From Dictyobacter kobayashii (GTDB lineage: Bacteria > Chloroflexota > Ktedonobacteria > Ktedonobacterales > Ktedonobacteraceae), in NCBI RefSeq assembly GCF_003967555.1, contig NZ_BIFS01000001.1, positions 2,480,001 through 2,544,000 on the forward strand: 64,000 nt of DNA, in the 5' to 3' direction. Both the position numbers and the translations under genes were made by a program. Below, one piece after another: positions 52,467 to 60,991 of the stretch (positions are counted from its first letter, which is position 1; each line of letters starts with the position of its first letter). The notes beneath the pieces are model-generated. The model ran no database searches, had not been told where the DNA came from, and saw only the letters and a program-made list of their open reading frames with translations.

Positions 52467-52508
52467 ATGATACATGAGTCATATATCATGTCAAAAAGCC
52501 ATTGTCAA
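52467..52508 (-). promoter_or_regulatory. Acetoacetyl-CoA synthetase promoter and operator O5
   Basis: On the minus strand TTGACA (52503-52508) and TATATG (52480-52485), spacer 17, with operator O5 at 52467-52482 overlapping the -10 box. Read on the plus strand O5 is ATGATACATGAGTCAT, the exact reverse complement of O3. Confidence 0.78.
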
Positions 52509-52548
52509 GCCAGAGCAGATTAAGAGTGCTGTGGCGCGCTGAAAATTT

Positions 52549-53241
52549 TTAGCCGACCATGTAATAGCCGATACCGGGCTCGGTTAAAATGTGAGCAGGT
52601 TGAGAAGGATTATTCTCTAGTTTGCGGCGCAGGCGACCGATGTAGACACGCAGGTATTCGGCTTCACTGCGATACTCGCTGCCCCAGACCCGTCTGAGCA
52701 GGGCTTCATGGGTGAAAATCTTACCTGGATGCAGGGCAAGCTCTTGCAGCAACTCAAACTCCGTGGGAGATAATTTGACCAGGGTATTATCTTTCCAGGC
52801 CCGCCGCTGCTCAAAGTCGATCTCCAGGTTGCCGAAACGCCGTACGCCGACAGAGATGGGATGGTCGGCCCAGTGATTGCGGCGTAAGACCGCCTTAATG
52901 CGGGCCATCAACTCCCCGATACTGAAGGGCTTGGTCAGATAATCATCGGCCCCCTGTTCCAGGGCCGCGATTTTGTCCGTATCTTCGCCCAGGGCGGTCA
53001 GGATAATAATCGGCACGGTACTGCTTTGCCGGATACGGCGGCACACTTCCAGACCATCCATACGCGGCATCATGATATCCAGGATTACCAGCGCAAAATT
53101 GGACTTCTCAAACAGGTCCAGGGCTTCCAGCCCGTTATTGGCCAGCGAGACCTTAAAGGTCCTTAACTCCAGGTTGCGCTGGACGAAATCCTGGATCCCT
53201 GGCTCGTCATCTACGACGAGAATATGTTTTTCCTGTGGCAT
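52549..53241 (-). CDS. OmpR/PhoB-family response regulator (KdpE-like)
   Basis: Receiver with the acidic pair in ILVVDDEPG (11-12), phospho-acceptor Asp in LVILDIMMPRMDG (about 54), Thr in IIILTALG and Lys in YLTKPF (about 104). The winged-helix DNA-binding domain follows, with LSPTEFELLQELALHPGKIF, VWGSEYRSEAEYLRVYIGRLRRKLE and the C-terminal hairpin TEPGIGYYMVG. It is the second gene of an operon, 25 bases after its partner kinase. Its targets may include the divergent MFS transporter gene. Confidence 0.92.
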   Translation of the reverse strand: MPQEKHILVVDDEPGIQDFVQRNLELRTFKVSLANNGLEALDLFEKSNFALVILDIMMPRMDGLEVCRRIRQSSTVPIIILTALGEDTDKIAALEQGADDYLTKPFSIGELMARIKAVLRRNHWADHPISVGVRRFGNLEIDFEQRRAWKDNTLVKLSPTEFELLQELALHPGKIFTHEALLRRVWGSEYRSEAEYLRVYIGRLRRKLENNPSQPAHILTEPGIGYYMVG

Positions 53242-53266
53242 ACATTGGCACTCTTTCTTTACTGTA

Positions 53267-55525
53267 CTAGAAGGCCTCTTCCAGTTTAAAGGGATGTGAC
53301 GGTGAGTTGGAAATATGGATCAAACGCGCTGGCAACCAGATATGGAAGATCGCGCCAGTTGTGCCATCGCTGCGATTCTCGGCCCAGATATGTCCACCAT
53401 GGGCCTCGACGAAACCACGGCAGATCGCCAGTCCCAATCCAACGCCAGTACTACTGCGCTTGCGACCTCCATCGACCTGGTAAAAACTCTCGAAGATGCG
53501 CTCGGTCAGGCCAGCAGGCAAGCCGGGGCCATTATCTTCCAGGCTTAAACAGATGCCGCTCTCCTCTGGCTCTTGCGTGTAGCGCACGTTGATGGCTATC
53601 TCAGCCTGCTCGCCCGCATAGCGCTGCGCATTCTCCAACAGATTACGCAAAACCATCTCGATGCGACGCTGGTCGATATACACAACAGGCAGCTCCGCGG
53701 GCAAAGAGAGCCGTATCTGCAAATGTTTATTCGCTGCATTCTCCAGCACCCTGGTCAGTAAGATATCCAGGCGGCACAACCTGGGAGCCAGTTTGAGCGT
53801 CCCAGCCTCCAGTTGCGACATCTCCAGCAGGCTGGTGACCAGTTCAGCCATGCGATCACCCTCTTCAACTATGCGGCAGAGGAAATCTCGCTGCATGGTA
53901 TCATCGACTTCAACATCGGTCTCTAGCAGGCTGGTCGCGTAGCCCTTGATAGTTGTTAACGGCGTGCGCAATTCATGGGAGACGATGGCCAGTAGATTCT
54001 GCTTGACCTGCTCGGCTTCGTTCTGCCGGGTCACATCACTCATGATCTTTCCGCGCCCGATTACGCGACCGGACATATCGCGCACCTGAAACAGCCGCAT
54101 GCGTATGTGGCGTCGGGAAGGTACAAGTTGCCCAAGCTGGTTGTAGTAACCATGGACCTGGAACTCGATCACCTGTGGTCCAGCACCGCTTTCAGCATGA
54201 TGCAATGCCTCCAGATACTGCTCTGGCTTTTCTGCCAGGGACTCCATACGCTCGGTCAAATGTTTGCGCTCAAAAGTATCCTGCGCGATGGTTGGAGCTG
54301 ACATACCAATAAACTGTGTAAAACGATGATTGGCATAGACGATCTCACCCGCTGGATCTTCCAGCAACACCCCCTCATCCATACTGCCCAGCAAGGCATC
54401 CAGGGTCTGCAGGCGCGTATAACTCTGCTCATCACTTTTACGGAAGAGCGTATGAATCTCTTCCTCCATGTCGGAAAAAGCATTCACCAGTCGCCCAATC
54501 TCATCCTGCCGACTCTTTTCTCGCACCAGCAGCCGGTGATTGGTCACTTTCCTGGATTGATCTGGCTTGATCATGGTAACGGCCTGGGCCAGGCGTGAGA
54601 TGGGAGCCACTACCCAGCCATGCATAACAAACCAGAAAACACTGGCCCCCACCAGCAGCATGATCAAGGCGATAATCAGGCTGTGCTGAAAACTAATGAC
54701 GGTGGCAAAGGTATCATCGACTGGTCGGCCAACCGCTACTACCCAATCGGTTTCATGGATCGGCACATAGCTATATAGCCAATCGTGCTGCTCATCCCTG
54801 GCCACGATATTGCCCGCCTTACCATACAGGGCATTGCTTAAGCCAGGGATACGCTGGAGCAAAGACAAGCGAGAAGGTGGCGTATTGATAATGGAGTTAC
54901 CCTGGCCATCCATGATCCAGATGCGCATCTCACCATTGTTTTTAAACTGCTGCTGCACCGCCAGCAGGTGCGGATTCAATTGTTGCTGCAATAAGGTCAG
55001 AACAATCATGCCAACCTGCTGCTGGCCATGGATAATGGGGGTTGCAATCAAGACGGTATAGCTATGGGTTGCCGGATCATTCTGGCCTATCAATAGAAAA
55101 GCTTTGTCCACATGCCGCAATTCCTGTACATATGGCACCGCGTTGAAGTTCGATTTTACATTCGGGGGTGGTTGCGGATAGGTAAGCAGCAGTTTTCCTG
55201 TCGCATCATAAACAAGATATTGGCCGAGCTCCGGATGAATGCGTTTAGAAATGCTGAATTGCGTGTTGAGCTGCTGACGATTCAACCGGGTGGCGGCTGG
55301 ACCCTGAGCCAGTTCCTGCGCCTCTTTCACCGTCCCCTGCACATAGGTCTCCACATCCTGAGATAGCGCCTGGGCCAGGCTTAAGTCCGCCTGCTGCGCG
55401 CTTTGCTGTAGCGCATCACGTTGAAAAAAATACAGTTCAGCGCCACCGAGCACCAGTGGAATAACAAACAAGCCATAGAAGACCAGCAGTTGCAATGTTA
55501 TTTTGCGTTCCAGTATTTTCAGCAT
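53267..55525 (-). CDS. Membrane sensor histidine kinase (dCACHE-like sensor, HAMP, PAS)
   Basis: About 752 residues. TM1 (LLVFYGLFVIPLVLGGAELYFF) and TM2 (LIIALIMLLVGASVFWFVM, about 285) enclose a 250-residue outer sensor domain with Cache-type marks (LGQYLVYDATGKLLLTYP, IWIMDGQGNSIINTP, HDWLYSYVPIHETDWVVAVGRP). A HAMP linker, a PAS domain (LLGSMDEGVLLEDPAGEIVYAN), HisKA with His in AIVSHELRTPLTTIKG, and HATPase with NLLENAQRYAG and DNGPGLPAG, GVGLGLAI follow. Such sensors usually detect small organic acids. Start ATG 55525 has GAGG 8 bases upstream; the 55693 frame end adds an implausible extension across the promoter region. Confidence 0.9.
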   Translation of the reverse strand: MLKILERKITLQLLVFYGLFVIPLVLGGAELYFFQRDALQQSAQQADLSLAQALSQDVETYVQGTVKEAQELAQGPAATRLNRQQLNTQFSISKRIHPELGQYLVYDATGKLLLTYPQPPPNVKSNFNAVPYVQELRHVDKAFLLIGQNDPATHSYTVLIATPIIHGQQQVGMIVLTLLQQQLNPHLLAVQQQFKNNGEMRIWIMDGQGNSIINTPPSRLSLLQRIPGLSNALYGKAGNIVARDEQHDWLYSYVPIHETDWVVAVGRPVDDTFATVISFQHSLIIALIMLLVGASVFWFVMHGWVVAPISRLAQAVTMIKPDQSRKVTNHRLLVREKSRQDEIGRLVNAFSDMEEEIHTLFRKSDEQSYTRLQTLDALLGSMDEGVLLEDPAGEIVYANHRFTQFIGMSAPTIAQDTFERKHLTERMESLAEKPEQYLEALHHAESGAGPQVIEFQVHGYYNQLGQLVPSRRHIRMRLFQVRDMSGRVIGRGKIMSDVTRQNEAEQVKQNLLAIVSHELRTPLTTIKGYATSLLETDVEVDDTMQRDFLCRIVEEGDRMAELVTSLLEMSQLEAGTLKLAPRLCRLDILLTRVLENAANKHLQIRLSLPAELPVVYIDQRRIEMVLRNLLENAQRYAGEQAEIAINVRYTQEPEESGICLSLEDNGPGLPAGLTERIFESFYQVDGGRKRSSTGVGLGLAICRGFVEAHGGHIWAENRSDGTTGAIFHIWLPARLIHISNSPSHPFKLEEAF

Positions 55526-55617
55526 AGTTGGGCCTCGCTCAATAAACCGTGCTCCAGTGGTTATAGTATGCGCTAATATGACGAGCAATTCAACTCTTTG
55601 CGCAGTCCCCACCAAAA

Positions 55618-55657
55618 TGTTTATATTTTTGTTTACAACAAAACATATTCTGTTTAC
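55618..55657. promoter_or_regulatory. Candidate response-regulator site between kinase and MFS genes
   Basis: TGTTTAY occurs at 55618, 55630 and 55651, and TTTTGTT-TAC-AACAAAA forms a 7-bp-arm palindrome at about 55627-55643. The region 55526-55809 is otherwise gene-free. Tandem half-sites are the usual target of OmpR-type regulators, but the spacing (12 and 21) is irregular. Confidence 0.35.
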
Positions 55658-55809
55658 GGCTTTTTTACTCCCAATCCGTATACTTACCTTCAATCCGGTG
55701 AATATTTACGGGAACATGGATACCTGTATTAATCCACAGTCTTCCATGTCATATTCACAGCTGTTATCCTGACTGAAGTATGCAAAGTCGCCAGAGGTTA
55801 GGAGGTCTA

Positions 55810-57150
55810 ATGACAACCCTGCGTTTCGATACCATTGAGGATACAGCTACCCATGAATCGATGTTCCCAATTATTGTCGCCAGTACCATCGGCTCCGCTA
55901 TTGAGTGGTTAGACTTTTTTTATTATGGTTTTCTAGCCGTCACGGTATTTCCAGCCGTCTTCTTTCCAGGTCTAAATCCTTATGCAGGTGTAATCGCTTC
56001 ATTCACAACCAATTTCGTTGGCTTTGTCGCTCGACCACTGGGCAGTGTCTTCTTTGGCCGTTTCGGTGACCGCGTTGGTCGCAAACCAACACTGGCCACG
56101 ACGTTATTATTGATTGGCATTGCCACAATGTTGATAGGAGTGCTTCCAGGCTACGCAACGCTTGGGATAGCGGCTCCGCTGCTGCTGGCACTACTGCGCT
56201 TTTTACAGGGTGTTGGCGTAGGCGGCGAATGGGGCGGCTCAATTCTGCTAACGATGGAATTCGGCAATCCTGGTCGGCGTGGCTTTCTAACCAGCTGGCC
56301 GCAAGCGGGCGCACTGGTAGGCCTGGCGCTATCCGTGACTTCGCTGCTACTCTTTAAAAATCTCTATCCCGGCGAAGCCTTCCAGAGCATAGGCTGGCGG
56401 ATGCCATTTCTCTTAAGTACTATGCTGCTACTGGTGGGCCTGTATATTCGGCTGCGTATCCCTGAAACGCCGGCCTTTTTAAGTATTCAGAAGCGGCAAC
56501 AGACAAACAGTATCGTGCGTCAGGCCTGGCGTCGCTACTGGCGTGAGATCCTTCTTTCAGCGCTAGTACGCTCAGGCGAGCAGGCACCATTCTATATTTT
56601 CACAACCTTTATGCTCTCATATGGCGTAGAAGTACTGCACTGGGATGCATCCTTGCTCTACCGCGGCCTGATCCTGGCTGCGCTGCTGGCCTGCATCACC
56701 ATTCCCATCTATGGCATGCTCTCGGATCGCATTGGAAGGCGGCAATTAACCATCTATGGCGCATTACTGATGTGTGCCTGGGCCTTTCCATACTTTTTAC
56801 TATTCAATACAGGCAATTCAATATTGATCATTCTAGCCATTGCGCTCTCGCTGGGCGGCTGCCATGCCTGTCTCTATGGACCTCAGGCGGCCTTGATCGC
56901 GGAACGCTTTCCGACCCAATTTCGCTATACCGGTGCGACCCTTGGCTACCAGCTAGCCTCGATTATCGCCGGTGGGCCAGCACCTATCGTAGCAGCCTAT
57001 CTACTCAGTCGTACCCAACCGCATAGCGCAACCTATCCGGTCTGGGTGCTACTCGCCATCTATTTAATCGTCATGGCCCTGATATCACTACTAGCAGCCA
57101 GCAGACTAAAAGACTACACCGGCCAGAACGCGGTTGAAGAACCCGCCTAG
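55810..57150 (+). CDS. MFS transporter, metabolite:H+ symporter (MHS) type, paralogue 1
   Basis: A 446-residue, 12-helix proton symporter. The N-terminus (IVASTIGSAIEWLDFFYYGFLAV) with the acidic residue in helix one, the loop motif GRFGDRVGRKPT, the repeat-like QGVGVGGEWGGS, and the second-half loop SDRIGRRQLT are typical of the MHS family, which moves mono- and dicarboxylates, shikimate, betaines and related compounds. Start ATG 55810 behind TTAGGAGG. It is divergent from the kinase/regulator operon, which suggests that the two-component system senses and controls uptake of its substrate. The second MHS gene downstream is a close paralogue. Confidence 0.9.
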   Translation: MTTLRFDTIEDTATHESMFPIIVASTIGSAIEWLDFFYYGFLAVTVFPAVFFPGLNPYAGVIASFTTNFVGFVARPLGSVFFGRFGDRVGRKPTLATTLLLIGIATMLIGVLPGYATLGIAAPLLLALLRFLQGVGVGGEWGGSILLTMEFGNPGRRGFLTSWPQAGALVGLALSVTSLLLFKNLYPGEAFQSIGWRMPFLLSTMLLLVGLYIRLRIPETPAFLSIQKRQQTNSIVRQAWRRYWREILLSALVRSGEQAPFYIFTTFMLSYGVEVLHWDASLLYRGLILAALLACITIPIYGMLSDRIGRRQLTIYGALLMCAWAFPYFLLFNTGNSILIILAIALSLGGCHACLYGPQAALIAERFPTQFRYTGATLGYQLASIIAGGPAPIVAAYLLSRTQPHSATYPVWVLLAIYLIVMALISLLAASRLKDYTGQNAVEEPA

Positions 57151-57154
57151 AAAC

Positions 57155-57410
57155 GTGGGGATGCAAAGGGATGATCATCCCCTTGATCAGGCATCATCCT
57201 GTGGGGATGCAAAAGCAACCAGCCCCTCGACCAGGGCATTCTCCCGTGGGAACGTAAGAGGATCATCCCCTTGATCGGGCGCCGTCCTGTGGGGATGCAG
57301 AGGGATGATCATCCCCCCGACCAGGGCATTATCCTGTGGGGATGCAAGGGGCGACCAGGGCATTATCCTGTGGGGATGCAAGGGGCTGGTCGCCCCTTGA
57401 CTGGGGGCCT
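57155..57410. repeat. Degenerate 45-bp tandem repeat between the MFS genes
   Basis: Six imperfect copies begin GTGGGRAYGYAA-like at 57155, 57201, 57246, 57289, 57336 and 57370. Each holds a small inverted repeat (GGGGATG...CATCCCC) and CGACCAGGGCATTATCCT-type text. The block is much richer in G and C than its surroundings. Small open frames over it reflect the repeats. The rest of 57151-57580 shows only the ribosome site of the next gene. Confidence 0.75.
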
Positions 57411-57580
57411 GGGGGCTGTGCCCCCAGCATCCCCCTATCCCCCAATGACGCCCATGGGCGGCATCAAATAAAAAAACAAAGGAGGAAAAAAATACATAAA
57501 GTGCATCAACGCTGATACACCCTTTAATTTCAGGAAAACAACTTTTTTCTCAACCTGATGGATTCCAAAGGAGGATTGTA

Positions 57581-58987
57581 ATGGGCACTAATATTTCATC
57601 TGTAGACGAACCAACTCCTCAACAAATGCGCACAGTAATCATCTCAAGTACGGTAGGAACCGCCATCGAGTGGTATGACTTTTTCCTCTATGGCACAATG
57701 GCAACACTGGTATTCCCCAAGCTCTTTTTCCCAGAATCCAATCAAATGGTAGGTACCTTGCTCTCATTATTCACGTTCCTGGTTGGATTTATCGCTCGTC
57801 CCTTCGGAGGCGCGATTTTCGGACACCTGGGAGACAAGATCGGGCGTAAATCCACGCTCGTGGCCACATTACTATTGATGGGTATCTCAACCTTCATCAT
57901 CGGCATCTTGCCCGGTTATGCCACCCTGGGTTTGTTCGCAGCCCTGCTGGTCACACTGATGCGCCTCTGTCAGGGACTGGGTGTTGGAGGCGAATGGGGC
58001 GGCTCAGTCCTGCTGGCAATGGAATATGGACATAAAAGCAATCGTGGTTACTGGGCTAGCTGGCCGCAGCTCGGCGCTCCACTGGGCCTCGCCCTCTCAA
58101 CGATTGTGGTTGATATCGTCCAGGCCTCCATGGGAACTGCCAGCTTCCTATCCTGGGGATGGCGTATTCCTTTCTTTATCAGTGCCCTGCTCATTGTCAT
58201 CGGGCTCTATATCCGCCTGCGTGTAATGGAAACCCCGCTCTTCGCTAAAGTCAAAGAGCAGAACCGTGAAGCTTCGGCACCATTACTGCACGCTTTCCGC
58301 CATAGCACACCTGAAATCCTGCTCAGCGCAGGCTCACGTTTTGTTGAACAGGCACCCTTCTACCTCTTCGCTACTTTTGTAGTGACATATGGAGTAGACA
58401 AACTGCTCCTCAACAAAACAATGATCCTGAATAGTATTGTTGCCGCCGCCGTCCTGGAGATGTGTACAATTCCCATCTTTGGCGCCCTCTCTGACCGCGT
58501 TGGTCGCCGCCTCTGGTATCTAATCGGCTGCGTACTCATGGTCGCCTTCGCATTCCCATACTTCTTATTAATGAATAGCGGCTCAACCGTACTCTTTGTA
58601 CTGGGTGTCGTCCTCTCACTGGCCTTCTTCCACTCCTGGGTCTATGGACCACAGGCGGCCATGATCGCCGAACGTTTCAGCACTCGCTCACGCTATAGTG
58701 GTGCTTCGCTCGGTTATCAGCTGGCAGCGCCCCTGGCGGGAGGACTGGCACCAATCATCGCATTGCTACTTCTTAACGGTAAAACCAACCTGTCAGCCCT
58801 TGGACGCAGTGACGTCATCGTCAATATCGGTGCTGGTTCCTGGCAAGCTGTCTCGATCTACATTATTATCCTGGCAGCTATCTCGTTCGCCTCAGTGCTT
58901 GGTCTCAAAGAACTGACGCACGCCGATATCTCCAGTGTCGAAGACGATAAAGTTAACCACGTACTCGTCCTGGCTGGCGAAGACTAA
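57581..58987 (+). CDS. MFS transporter, metabolite:H+ symporter (MHS) type, paralogue 2
   Basis: A 468-residue homologue of the preceding transporter, sharing ISSTVGTAIEWYDFFLYGTMA, the loop GHLGDKIGRKST, QGLGVGGEWGGSVLLAMEYG, and LSDRVGRRLW. The two are clearly paralogous over their full length but differ in the last helix and in a longer final loop. Start ATG 57581 with GGAGGATTGTA upstream. A terminator follows. The substrate is unknown; a carboxylate is likely for this family. Confidence 0.9.
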   Translation: MGTNISSVDEPTPQQMRTVIISSTVGTAIEWYDFFLYGTMATLVFPKLFFPESNQMVGTLLSLFTFLVGFIARPFGGAIFGHLGDKIGRKSTLVATLLLMGISTFIIGILPGYATLGLFAALLVTLMRLCQGLGVGGEWGGSVLLAMEYGHKSNRGYWASWPQLGAPLGLALSTIVVDIVQASMGTASFLSWGWRIPFFISALLIVIGLYIRLRVMETPLFAKVKEQNREASAPLLHAFRHSTPEILLSAGSRFVEQAPFYLFATFVVTYGVDKLLLNKTMILNSIVAAAVLEMCTIPIFGALSDRVGRRLWYLIGCVLMVAFAFPYFLLMNSGSTVLFVLGVVLSLAFFHSWVYGPQAAMIAERFSTRSRYSGASLGYQLAAPLAGGLAPIIALLLLNGKTNLSALGRSDVIVNIGAGSWQAVSIYIIILAAISFASVLGLKELTHADISSVEDDKVNHVLVLAGED

Positions 58988-59020
58988 GCTCAACGCCAGT
59001 TTCTCCATACACAACACAAT

Positions 59021-59051
59021 ACAGACCCTACTCTAGCCGAGCAGGGTCTGT
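59021..59051 (+). terminator. Terminator-like hairpin after MFS paralogue 2
   Basis: Nine-base-pair stem ACAGACCCT/AGGGTCTGT, 34 bases after the stop codon, followed by a T-rich stretch further on. Confidence 0.6.
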
Positions 59052-59125
59052 TCGCTATGCTTTTCTTCTTTTACCGCCAGCTTCCCGCAGAACAAAAATA
59101 TATACTATCGCCATAATCGACCCGC

Positions 59126-59291
59126 AGGGCTTTTAATTTTCCTCTTTGGCGCCTGCGGCGCCGGGTTGGGAGTGTGTTGTGGTGGGCGGCTGCGGCCGCC
59201 CACCACAACACACTCCACACAGGAAAGAATGGACATCGTATCGCTGGCTCGTGATCTCCCCGCGATTTCTGGACGAACTGTAAAAAGCCCT
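59126..59291. repeat. Palindromic repeat element H (family 2)
   Basis: Bounded by AGGGCTTTTA at the left and TAAAAAGCCCT at the right, which are inverted. Inside come GGCGCCTGCGGCGCC, the hairpin 59170-59190/59195-59215 (21-bp arms, TGCG loop), and a tail AGGAAAGAATGGACATCGTA with CGCTGGCTCGTGATCTCCC that matches element G. It is a single-unit version of G. The rest of 58988-59512 holds only the YceI promoter. Confidence 0.78.
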
Positions 59292-59426
59292 GATCAACCC
59301 GATAAGAAGGTATATCACTGCCACATTTGATCATCATACATTTGGACTTGCTTAAAACATTCATCGCTACTACCTATCAACCATTATCCATGCACTAACG
59401 GTTATCAGCATTGTGATACTTAATTA

Positions 59427-59456
59427 TTGCTATGCTGAGCTGAAGTTTGTTATAAT
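59427..59456 (+). promoter_or_regulatory. Promoter of the YceI gene
   Basis: TTGCTA (59427-59432) and a perfect TATAAT (59451-59456) are spaced by 18 bases, 56 bases before the ATG. Confidence 0.6.
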
Positions 59457-59512
59457 CGATTAATGTTGGTAAGCAGCCACATTTAATATAGAGAATAGAA
59501 GGTGATTCTATT

Positions 59513-60040
59513 ATGGCATGGGAAATCGATCGTTTTCATAGCCTGGTTGAATTTTCAGTTCAGCATCTAATGATCTCGACGGTCAAAGGAAAATTCACAG
59601 AAGTATACGGTACAATCGAGACTGACCCACAATATCCCGAGCGCTCCTCAGTACGGGCACAGATCATAGCCAATAGTATCCACACCAATGCACCTCAACG
59701 CGACGTGCACTTGCGTACAGCCGACTTCTTTGAAGCCACCAAATATCCAACTATTACGTTTAACAGTACCGCGATAAAACACATAGACACGAATCGCTTC
59801 ATCGTAGGAGGTGATCTATCCATGCACGGGGTGACGCGGCCTGTGCAATTGCGTACCCTTTACACGGGCATCAACCAGGATCATTTAACGAATGCCTGGC
59901 GCATTGGGCTACGCGCAAATACGATCATCGATCGCCGCAATTTTGGAATGACATATGGAGAGACAAATAAAGCAGGCATAGCTTTAGCGGGTAACGAAAT
60001 CCATATAGACATCTTCCTGGAAGCGATCTGGACGGGTTAG
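59513..60040 (+). CDS. YceI-family protein
   Basis: A 175-residue lipocalin-like beta-barrel protein. The N-terminus WEIDRFHSLVEFSVQHLMISTVKGKF, the central DVHLRTADFFEATKYPTITF and GGDLSMHGVTRPVQL are strong YceI signatures. YceI proteins bind isoprenoid or other amphiphilic ligands. Many are periplasmic, but no signal peptide is present here, so this one is probably cytosolic. Start ATG 59513 has GAAGG about 10 bases upstream and its own promoter. Confidence 0.92.
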   Translation: MAWEIDRFHSLVEFSVQHLMISTVKGKFTEVYGTIETDPQYPERSSVRAQIIANSIHTNAPQRDVHLRTADFFEATKYPTITFNSTAIKHIDTNRFIVGGDLSMHGVTRPVQLRTLYTGINQDHLTNAWRIGLRANTIIDRRNFGMTYGETNKAGIALAGNEIHIDIFLEAIWTG

Positions 60041-60212
60041 AGATTTCGAGACGCCTCTGCCGCATGGGCAACTATCTGAGTACACAAATAGAACAAGCAT
60101 ATAGCTGCATCTACGATGCCAGGACACGTGCCCTTCCCCTCAACGGCGAGACTGCTCGCTCGCACTGCTGCGATGCGCAACAACTTCTATTCCCTATAGC
60201 ATAGTGAGATTT

Positions 60213-60680
60213 TTACTTCCATTTATCCTCACCAGCAATAAACTGTGAGTGCCAACGCTCTTCATCTTCCAGTACATCATCGGCTACCTTAGAGTCATCC
60301 GCTAGAAAAGCCGCGCTCCAACGCCAGAGATCCACGTCGGAAGCATCATCAACAACGACAGCTGTATGGCAGGTAAAGCAGCGGCGAGGCGCATCATGGC
60401 GAAACGATCCACCACAGCTACATGGCTTCAAGTGCTCCTCGATAGTTCGCATAAGAGCTTTAACACCACCAGTCTGGCTGAGAGCATGCTCTTGCCGGAC
60501 TTGCTTATACAACTGTTTGTAGACCGAATCATAATAGCTCACTTCAACATGGATCGGACAGCGCTCACAGTATAAGAAGTGCTCATCATAGAAAGGCGCA
60601 TGAGCAACACGGTATAGTAACTGATGGCATGCAGGACACTCCACCTGCTCGCCATGCAGCCAATTATCCTCCTCATTCAT
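60213..60680 (-). CDS. Small protein with paired zinc-ribbon motifs
   Basis: I do not recognise the family. The 155 residues carry four Cys pairs: CPAC (about 15), CERC (about 38), CSCG (about 87) and CFTC (about 101), enough for two zinc ribbons separated by a charged helix. The C-terminal 50 residues are acidic and helical with several Trp. It might be a nucleic-acid or protein-binding adaptor. GAGGGG lies 5 bases before the ATG. The flanking gaps 60041-60212 and 60681-60991 show no further gene. Confidence 0.7.
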   Translation of the reverse strand: MNEEDNWLHGEQVECPACHQLLYRVAHAPFYDEHFLYCERCPIHVEVSYYDSVYKQLYKQVRQEHALSQTGGVKALMRTIEEHLKPCSCGGSFRHDAPRRCFTCHTAVVVDDASDVDLWRWSAAFLADDSKVADDVLEDEERWHSQFIAGEDKWK

Positions 60681-60991
60681 CTCAGCCCCTCTCTTCTACG
60701 CTACTAAAGGTTAAGACATATATGCTTGATGGCCACAAGCAGGCAAATAATAATATAATAAAATTACAAATGCAATGTAAAATTCACCAACTCGGTGAAG
60801 CGACTTGCTTACCAATAGCTCCTGGCTTTGCTTCATAGAGTAATTGGTCCGGAATTTTGGTATAAACAACACAAGGCATCACCCAAAGCGCAGAGAAAGA
60901 GCAAGCTAGAAGAAGTTTTGGAACCTCCTGCATGCTATGATGATCATGTCCCACGGATGGGAACATTATTAGAAGCAAGGAGCAGACACCT

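Noticed and set aside
53267..55693. Longer form of the sensor kinase beginning at 55693
   Set aside because: The added 56 residues run through the promoter region shared with the MFS gene, and the ATG at 55525 has a good ribosome site before the first membrane helix.
57187..57471. Small repeat-rich open frames between the MFS genes
   Set aside because: They follow the DNA repeat on both strands and lack starts with ribosome sites.
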